Shown in pieces: positions 58,509-64,000 of a DNA stretch of 64,000 nt. Positions within the stretch are counted from its first letter, which is position 1. Each line of letters begins with the position of its first letter. Made by a program: the position numbers and the translations under genes. This stretch comes from Fretibacter rubidus (lineage in GTDB: Bacteria; Pseudomonadota; Alphaproteobacteria; Caulobacterales; Maricaulaceae), in assembly GCF_041429785.1 (NCBI RefSeq), contig NZ_CP163423.1:310001-374000 (forward strand). Reading direction: 5' to 3'. Below the pieces are notes generated by a model. It had not been told where the DNA came from. It was given only the letters and a program-made list of their open reading frames with translations, and ran no database searches.

Positions 58509-60425
58509 ATGAGCGAGAGACGCGACGCTGTTGAATTTGTTGGCCTCGATTTAGGTCACGGCGAAACCGCTTTGGGCCGTGCCTACGGGCGGTCTATGCG
58601 CGAACCTGAAATTTTAGAATATCGCGGTGAACGCAGTTTTGTGACCGCCGTGGCCCAAACGGATAAGGGCCTGAAGATCGGGGCCGATGCCGTTAATTTG
58701 GCCGCGCTTGGCGGTGGGCAAGCGCAAGTCTGGGTTAAATTTAAAGACCGCGATTTAAGCGCAGGCGACGTTGAAAAACCGACCCGTCTTTTCACGCAAG
58801 AGCTTATTAAAGGCCTATCAAAAGACGGTAAAATTCGTGGTGCCAAACAAAGCAAATTTGTTATCGGCTGCCCCTCTGGTTGGGACAAGGATACACGGGC
58901 GCGTTACCAAGCCCTGTTTGAAGATGCGGGGTTAAAGTCAGTGCGCATCGTGCCCGAATCGCGCGCGGCTTTGATGACTGCGCTAGAGCAAGGCTATCTT
59001 ACGCTCGACGCCGCGCGGGCATCAGTTCTTATCGTTGATATCGGGTCGAGCACGACGGATTTTACCTATTGCCGAGATTTAGACGCCGAAGACGTGGGGC
59101 ATAATTTTCTCGGCTCTGGCTTGCTCGATACAGAGATTTTTGATTTGAACCTGGCGCGTCAATCTGAACGGGCCAAGATTGAAAAACTTATCAAACGTTT
59201 TCCACATTACCGCCCCATCATGGAATATTGGTGCCGCCAAGTGAAAGAGCAGTTCTTTAACGGCGAAGGTGCAGCGGTCGAAATGATTAAACGACTACCG
59301 ATTGACGGCGGCGTTTTGTTTGACATTCGTTTTGATCAAGACGACGCGGATGAGGTGCTCTCACGCCCGCTGGAGGCGCTGAACGGGTTTACATGGCCCG
59401 CCGCCTTTTCTTTTGCCCTGAAAGAAACGATCGATAATTTGGGCGGGCGCGCGCCTGAAACCGTGCTGTTAACGGGGGGCGCATCACGCTTACCGCTTGT
59501 GTTGCCAGCCTGTGAAAAGGCGTTTCCAAAAGCGCGGATTGTGCGCGGCGCAGAACCAGAATTTGCGATTGCGCGGGGGCTGGCTTGGCTAGGACGGTTT
59601 GAACATTTACATGCTAGTTTTAAATTATCAGTGGCTGAATTGATGGGTGTCGATGGCCCCGTTCATAACAAAGCTGCCGCTGCGAGCGCCGCTTTGGGCC
59701 AGAGCCTCGCCCCTGTTCTTGTGGACGCCTTGACCGAGCATTGCATTGTGCCCGCTTTTCGCGATTGGCGTCGCGGCAAAATCGACAGCCTGGATCAGGT
59801 TGAGGCCGCTTTGGCAGACCGTGTTAAATCATGGCTTTCCAGCGTGGAGGCGCAAGCAACGTTGCGGCCCATTATCAAAGGCTGGTTCGCGGGGTTACAG
59901 CGCAAAATTGAACAAGACACAGATCCCTTGTGCCGCGATCACGGATTACCCGCCATGGTTCTATCGCTTGATGACAGCCAGCATGTCAGCCGTCATTTGG
60001 AGGGGTTGACCGTGGCCGCGCCGCGTGTCGCCAGCCTAGAGTCAGACACGGCGCTACTGGGCACATCACTGACGGCCATTATCATTGGCGCGTTGCTCGC
60101 CCATGCCAATTTACTCGCGCCGCTGTTGACCAATCCTATTGGCCTTGTGGTGAGTGGGGCTGTGGGTGGGGCAGGATTTCTGTTTGGGCGCAAAGCGCTT
60201 GAAGGCAAGTTCCGTAGCGCCAATGTGCCCGTTATCGCGCGTCAGGTTATGACCGATACGCGCATTCGCAAAGCGGCGCATAAGCAACGCGGCGCTTTGA
60301 TAGAGGCCGTGACAGAGGCTTGGGATAGTGCCGCGTCAGAACGCTTTACCGAAGAGCTAACCCAAACGTTATCAACCGCCCTATCTGAGCGCGCTGATGA
60401 CAGAGCGATTCTATTTCTAATTTAA
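58509..60425 (+). CDS. Divergent Hsp70-like ATPase with C-terminal membrane hairpin
   Basis: A 638-residue protein. Its N-terminal 400 residues show the actin/Hsp70 fold: phosphate-1 FVGLDLGHGETALG (10-23), a connect-like VIGCPSGWDK (118-127), phosphate-2 VDIGSSTTDF (176-185) and adenosine loop LTGGASRLP (321-329). There is no recognisable substrate-binding domain. The C-terminal part is helical with a hydrophobic, Gly-rich hairpin (about 518-565) that can enter a membrane, then basic helices. It is not DnaK, whose length and C-terminal domain differ. It follows the GrpE-like membrane gene by nine bases. Function unknown; an ATP-driven membrane process is inferred. Confidence 0.8.
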   Translation: MSERRDAVEFVGLDLGHGETALGRAYGRSMREPEILEYRGERSFVTAVAQTDKGLKIGADAVNLAALGGGQAQVWVKFKDRDLSAGDVEKPTRLFTQELIKGLSKDGKIRGAKQSKFVIGCPSGWDKDTRARYQALFEDAGLKSVRIVPESRAALMTALEQGYLTLDAARASVLIVDIGSSTTDFTYCRDLDAEDVGHNFLGSGLLDTEIFDLNLARQSERAKIEKLIKRFPHYRPIMEYWCRQVKEQFFNGEGAAVEMIKRLPIDGGVLFDIRFDQDDADEVLSRPLEALNGFTWPAAFSFALKETIDNLGGRAPETVLLTGGASRLPLVLPACEKAFPKARIVRGAEPEFAIARGLAWLGRFEHLHASFKLSVAELMGVDGPVHNKAAAASAALGQSLAPVLVDALTEHCIVPAFRDWRRGKIDSLDQVEAALADRVKSWLSSVEAQATLRPIIKGWFAGLQRKIEQDTDPLCRDHGLPAMVLSLDDSQHVSRHLEGLTVAAPRVASLESDTALLGTSLTAIIIGALLAHANLLAPLLTNPIGLVVSGAVGGAGFLFGRKALEGKFRSANVPVIARQVMTDTRIRKAAHKQRGALIEAVTEAWDSAASERFTEELTQTLSTALSERADDRAILFLI

Positions 60426-60441
60426 AGGCTCATCACGGCAG

Positions 60442-61071
60442 TTAAAATTCGCCGTCTTTTCTGCGTGATTCTGGCTTGTGGGTCTTGGGAACGACATCAA
60501 ATTCGACATCATTATCGGCGTCAGTCTCGATGATAATGCGTGTTTTCTTGCGCCCATTTTCAATGATGGTTTCTTTTTCGATCCGCGTGTTTTTGCCCAT
60601 ACTCTCAATAGCTAACACGTCTTCGCCGTCCGTTTCAAAAGACCCCAGTTTCTTTCCATCAAATGACAGGCTCATTCCGTCGCCCGTATCGACAATTTCA
60701 ATGTCTTCGGCCATGCCAATGACCATATCGGCCAAGCTCTCAAGCAGACCTGATTCGGCGAGCATGTTTTGAATATCTTTGGCGGCCTCACGGAGCGCTT
60801 CTGGGTCTTCGATAATCTCAATCCGTCGCGATGTCGTGCGCTCTGATGGGGCAGATTTCTGGCTACCGCGCTGCATCAAGCGACTTTCTGTCTTGGCGCC
60901 CTCTATGGCTTCGCGTAATTCCTTGGCATGTTTCTCGAAATAGGCTTCGAGGTCTAAATCTGTCTCGGTTGTTGATTGTTTAGTTTTGTCATCATGCGGA
61001 TGCGGGTCTGCAAAAGCGGGCGCTGAAAAAATTGCAGTAGCAAGTAGGGACATAGCGAGCGTGCGAAACAT
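60442..61071 (-). CDS. Exported acidic protein of unknown function
   Basis: A 209-residue protein with a signal peptide (MFRTLAMSLL to PAFA), then His/Asp-rich (DPHPHDD), a charged helical middle and a strand-rich end (RIEKETIIENGRKKTRIII). I see no known domain. It is convergent with the Hsp70-like gene, only 17 bases away, and has no terminator there. A periplasmic location is likely. Confidence 0.7.
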   Translation of the reverse strand: MFRTLAMSLLATAIFSAPAFADPHPHDDKTKQSTTETDLDLEAYFEKHAKELREAIEGAKTESRLMQRGSQKSAPSERTTSRRIEIIEDPEALREAAKDIQNMLAESGLLESLADMVIGMAEDIEIVDTGDGMSLSFDGKKLGSFETDGEDVLAIESMGKNTRIEKETIIENGRKKTRIIIETDADNDVEFDVVPKTHKPESRRKDGEF

Positions 61072-61169
61072 AAAAGATCTCCAGTCATTAAACTTACATT
61101 AACCATAATCCTTGGCCTTGCCCGCGTAAACGGCTTTCCACAGTGCTCAAAGCCGCCTATTGTTGCCTT

Positions 61170-61763
61170 ATGAAAGACCGTTTCTTTTATCCGATCGCCG
61201 CGCTGATTATTGGCGCTATGATTTATTTTGCGCTGTCATTGTCAGTCGTCTCGGCCCCTGTTGATGAAAATATATATGAGCTATCGGGGGAAACTCTTTC
61301 GCAATTATTTCCGTCACCGGGTACGACGGTGCAGCTTGCCAATGATCCCGGTGGGGCTGTGGCTTACGCCGTCATGGGCGCACATGCAGACCGCGCGGGT
61401 GTAGAGCCCTCAGCTGGTGTTTTTGGTACGTTGGGCTCTGTGCACGAAGCCAGCTTTGCGGGGCATCCCATTCGTATCACCATTCGCGCGCGCGCAGGGC
61501 AATTTGATCCAGCAGGGGCCATGGAAGCTGGATATTTCACGGCGGGCAGTGGTGACAGCCCGTGGACGTCATTCACGCTGACCTCTGATTTTTCTGATCA
61601 TAGTTTTATTTTTACCCCTGGCGAGATTACACAAAAGGGCGGCACAGATTTTGTTGGTATTTGGCCTGATAAATCCGGCAAGGGCGGGACAATTGACGTC
61701 ATGTCTATTCGCGTTGAGAAAATTATTGAGCCTGTTTTGCGCGGCGTCTCAAGGGCCGAGTGA
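61170..61763 (+). CDS. Single-pass membrane protein with beta-sandwich-like domain
   Basis: A 197-residue protein with an N-terminal membrane helix (FYPIAALIIGAMIYFALSLS) and a domain of about 150 residues rich in Gly, Thr and Phe strands (HPIRITIRARAG, SFTLTSDFSDHSFIF, DFVGIWPDKSGKGGTIDV). The strand pattern is reminiscent of carbohydrate-binding modules, but I cannot name one. ATG 61170 is chosen for the basic start KDRFF; an in-frame ATG at 61143 is possible. It overlaps the convergent AGE-epimerase gene by 15 bases. Confidence 0.65.
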   Translation: MKDRFFYPIAALIIGAMIYFALSLSVVSAPVDENIYELSGETLSQLFPSPGTTVQLANDPGGAVAYAVMGAHADRAGVEPSAGVFGTLGSVHEASFAGHPIRITIRARAGQFDPAGAMEAGYFTAGSGDSPWTSFTLTSDFSDHSFIFTPGEITQKGGTDFVGIWPDKSGKGGTIDVMSIRVEKIIEPVLRGVSRAE

Positions 61764-62900
61764 TTTAATGCGCACAGCTTCCGTTATCATGCCGTAGATA
61801 TGATAAAATGTGCTGGTTGGAATGGTTGTCGCTATCATGCCACCCGCGCCGTCAAATTGATCATTCCATGTGCCGTTTGGGTTCAGATAGCTTTCGCGAA
61901 AGGCTGCCATAGCTGCGACGGCTTTGTCCTGAGCGTCTTTATTGCCATATTCCATCTGCGCCAGATGGGCGCGAATCACCTCGGTCTGTACCCAAAGGCG
62001 TTTTGTATCGCGGCGCACGGCATCGTTCACGTCTTCTTCGTCGTTCAGGAACACCCCACCGTTTTCAAAAGCTCTTGCGTAAAGCGCGTCAGCATAGCAA
62101 CGCGTATCAACTCCGCTACGCGCTTCATATTGGCCCAATAGCCATACCCATTCACAGGCATGACCGGGTTCTGCCGTCTGGCCCAATGCACCGTCCGCAT
62201 AAGTCCAGTCATTGTCAAAAAACTCGCGAATGATGTGATTGTCTGCGTCAAAAAAGTGGTCCGTGAAAAGGCGGTAGATACGCGCCGCACGGTCCATGAA
62301 CCGCGACTCGCCGGTAACGTCATAAAGCGCCATGGACGTTTCAAATAAATGCATATGCGGGTTTTGACGCCGCGGCAACACAGCCGGCACGCCCTCTGTC
62401 CAGCCTGTGCAAGCCCCCATCTCGACATCAATAAAATCCAGCAGCGTATCGGTCAAAGCGGCCGCCTCGTCATGCTTGGTCGCACCATCACACCCCATCA
62501 GGCTCGCGCAGGCCAATAGATAAAAAGCGTGATCATATAAATCGCGCTTAGCATCTGTGACGGTGTAATCAGGCCCAATTCGGTGGACAAAGCCAGCTGC
62601 GCCGTCAGGGCGGTAGCCATATGTCATTAGAAAATCATAGAGCCTGTCGAGGATCGCTGTGCTGTCATACCAGCCCGCTTTATGTGCATTGGCATAGACG
62701 AAAATTTGCCGTGCTTGAACGCGGACGCGGCGCACGGCATCTGTATTGGGCGTGCCGTCCAAAGCCAGGTCTTCAAAAAAACCGCCTTTACTATCAATGG
62801 CCATCTCAGCCCAAAAGGGCAGGGCGGCATCCCGCAACCATGACAGCAGCGCATCCGTTTCTGCCGCAAACTCAGCAGATATTATCGGCACGGCTGTCAC
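61749..62900 (-). CDS. AGE-family sugar epimerase/isomerase
   Basis: A 383-residue (alpha/alpha)6-barrel protein of the N-acylglucosamine 2-epimerase family, which includes mannose and mannose-6-phosphate isomerases. Typical segments are KGGFFEDLALDGTPN, RVRVQARQIFVYANAH, the HMHLFETSMALYDVTGE catalytic-His region, and EPGHACEWVWLLGQYE with its His and Glu. Its substrate cannot be told from sequence. It ends close to galU on the same strand (3-base gap), supporting a role in envelope sugar nucleotide supply. Confidence 0.9.
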   Translation of the reverse strand: MTAVPIISAEFAAETDALLSWLRDAALPFWAEMAIDSKGGFFEDLALDGTPNTDAVRRVRVQARQIFVYANAHKAGWYDSTAILDRLYDFLMTYGYRPDGAAGFVHRIGPDYTVTDAKRDLYDHAFYLLACASLMGCDGATKHDEAAALTDTLLDFIDVEMGACTGWTEGVPAVLPRRQNPHMHLFETSMALYDVTGESRFMDRAARIYRLFTDHFFDADNHIIREFFDNDWTYADGALGQTAEPGHACEWVWLLGQYEARSGVDTRCYADALYARAFENGGVFLNDEEDVNDAVRRDTKRLWVQTEVIRAHLAQMEYGNKDAQDKAVAAMAAFRESYLNPNGTWNDQFDGAGGMIATTIPTSTFYHIYGMITEAVRIKSLGP

Positions 62901-62903
62901 GGA

Positions 62904-63791
62904 TTAAAAAGATTGTGCGCGGGATTTTATAAGGGCCCGCGCTTGCTCGCCAATTTCGACGTGGTCTTGCGCATAGGCCATGACGGCTTCAAAATAGCCG
63001 TATTTAGAGCCGCAATCATAATCTTGGCCAACGTATTCAAAGGCGTGGAAATCTTGCTCGCCCATCATGCGCGCCATAGCGTCTGTGAGCTGAATTTCGC
63101 CGCCCGCGCCCGCTTCTTGATCGGATAATAATCCCATGATTTCGGGCTGTAAAATATAACGTCCTGTGATTTTTAGGTTTGACGGCGCGTCTTTGACGGC
63201 GGGTTTTTCGACCATGCCTGTCATTTTAATTAATCCGTCATCACGGCGCACCGACTTTGTGTCAGGCGCAATCACGCCGTAGCTCGACACGCGCTCTTGC
63301 GGCACGGCGTCCACAGCAATGATGTTGCCGCCCACAGTGTTATAGGCATCCACCATCTGCGCGAGGCAGCTGCGGTCTGATTTGACTAAAACATCGGGCA
63401 GCAAAATCGCAAAAGGATCATCGCCAATCACGTCGCGCGCGCACCAAATCGCGTGGCCAAGGCCCAGCGCGCTTTGCTGGCGGACGAAGCTCATGGTGCC
63501 AGCTTTAGGCGTATTGGCGTCTAATTGCTCATAGATGGCTGTCTTGCCTTTTTCGCGCAGCGAATACTCAAGTTCATAAGCGCGGTCAAAATAATCCTCA
63601 ATCGCGCCCTTGTTGCGTCCCGTGACGAAAACGAAATGCTCTATCCCCGCCTCAATGGCTTCATCAACGACATATTGCAGGGCAGGGCGGTCAACGACGG
63701 GCAGCATTTCTTTGGGAATAGTTTTTGTTGCCGGCAGCACCCGCGTGCCAAAGCCAGCGACGGGCAACACGGCTTTTCTAATTTTTTTCAT
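62904..63791 (-). CDS. galU: UTP-glucose-1-phosphate uridylyltransferase
   Basis: A 295-residue enzyme that makes UDP-glucose. The nucleotide site is KAVLPVAGFGTRVLPATKTI with PKEMLPVVDRPALQYVVDEA after it. ILLPDVLV and GKYGYFEAVMAYA region residues bind sugar and metal. I take ATG 63791, eight bases after GGGGA; ATG 63797 lies too close to that site. It is followed by the AGE-epimerase gene and preceded by glmS, so amino-sugar and glucose activation are grouped. Confidence 0.95.
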   Translation of the reverse strand: MKKIRKAVLPVAGFGTRVLPATKTIPKEMLPVVDRPALQYVVDEAIEAGIEHFVFVTGRNKGAIEDYFDRAYELEYSLREKGKTAIYEQLDANTPKAGTMSFVRQQSALGLGHAIWCARDVIGDDPFAILLPDVLVKSDRSCLAQMVDAYNTVGGNIIAVDAVPQERVSSYGVIAPDTKSVRRDDGLIKMTGMVEKPAVKDAPSNLKITGRYILQPEIMGLLSDQEAGAGGEIQLTDAMARMMGEQDFHAFEYVGQDYDCGSKYGYFEAVMAYAQDHVEIGEQARALIKSRAQSF

Positions 63792-63821
63792 GATCATTCC
63801 CCACAGATATAATGATAAAGC

Positions 63822-64000
63822 TTACTCGACAGTCACGGATTTGGCCAGGTTGCGCGGTTGGTCCACATCGGTGCCGCGTGCCACCGCTGTATGATAGGCG
63901 AGAAGCTGTATAGCGATTGACATCACGATAGGCGCGACGAAACTATCGCTATTGGGCAGGACGATAATTTCATCTGCCATATCTTTCGCACTCGCCGCCC
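63822..64000 (-). CDS. glmS: Glutamine-fructose-6-phosphate aminotransferase, 3' end
   Basis: The frame from the window edge to the stop at 63822 codes about 59 residues ending [18 protein letters not shown] and then NLAKSVTVE, the C-terminus of GlmS with its catalytic Lys four residues before the end. The rest of the gene lies beyond 64000. It makes glucosamine-6-phosphate for peptidoglycan and lipopolysaccharide. Confidence 0.93.
   Translation of the reverse strand, partial: AASAKDMADEIIVLPNSDSFVAPIVMSIAIQLLAYHTAVARGTDVDQPRNLAKSVTVE

Noticed and set aside
1-64000. CRISPR arrays, insertion sequences, prophage
   Set aside because: I saw no regularly spaced repeats, transposase genes or phage structural genes in the window.

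Overview
The window looks like chromosome from a marine-type alphaproteobacterium, probably in or near the Hyphomonadaceae/Maricaulales. Support comes from a tRNA-His that lacks an encoded G-1 next to the alphaproteobacterial kind of HisRS, the petABC and sdhCDA arrangements, an arginine succinyltransferase (ast) cluster, and many outer-membrane barrel, AsmA and DM13 genes. The placement is an inference from gene content; no rRNA is present. Most of the DNA is moderately GC-rich and densely coded, with frequent ATGA or TAATG stop/start overlaps. Three islands are more AT-rich and hold genes I cannot place: about 9.3-10.1 kb, 15.7-17.7 kb and 20.3-21.5 kb.

Layout. 0-2.5 kb: a tiny lysine-rich protein, a serine hydrolase coupled to pyridoxal kinase, and an ArsC-like protein. 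2.6-7.3 kb: four tandem paralogous lipoproteins with predicted C-terminal beta-barrels, one carrying a glycine-rich GYGQ repeat. 7.3-10.1 kb: a DUF885 protein, then a 15-G tract and a small two-gene AT-rich cassette. 10.2-13.2 kb: sdhC, sdhD, sdhA and a small membrane protein, with no sdhB. 13.2-15.7 kb: a KD-rich exported protein, a DUF3137-like membrane protein and a small unrecognised protein. 15.7-17.7 kb: an AT-rich pair coding for a DGQHR/ParB-like protein and a HEPN-domain protein, which looks like a defence or toxin module. 17.9-20.1 kb: queA-tgt. 20.3-22.2 kb: unknown membrane proteins and a lipoprotein. 22.3 kb: tRNA-Lys. 22.6-25.7 kb: two OmpA-type paralogues with nearly identical barrels but different C-terminal domains. 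25.8-31.9 kb: an M20 hydrolase, astA, astD, astB and a methyltransferase. 31.9-36.4 kb: AsmA and an M48 protease. 36.4-38.6 kb: tRNA-His, a DUF2853 protein and hisS. 38.7-41.5 kb: a TonB-C-like protein, DoxX, two DM13 proteins and a divergent TetR. 41.5-47.1 kb: pgi, a MazG-like protein, phosphomannomutase, a KpsF/GutQ isomerase and a GT2 glycosyltransferase (sugar-phosphate and envelope metabolism). 47.2-53.7 kb: ahcY, metK, rimM, nagB, hemF, a YciB-like protein and trmL. 53.8-56.6 kb: the cytochrome bc1 operon petABC. 56.7-60.4 kb: mtnP followed by a membrane protein with a GrpE-like C-terminus and a membrane-associated Hsp70-like ATPase. 60.4-64 kb: two exported unknowns, an AGE-family epimerase, galU and the 3' end of glmS.

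The best candidates for undescribed biology are the Hsp70-like/GrpE-like membrane pair (57.6-60.4 kb), the DGQHR + HEPN cassette with its upstream inverted repeat (15.7-17.7 kb), the poly-G-preceded small cassette (9.4-10.1 kb), the tandem lipoprotein barrels, and the OmpA pair with a domain swap. Odd points in housekeeping genes are a Tgt with none of its three zinc cysteines and an SdhD with no haem-ligand histidine at the usual place.
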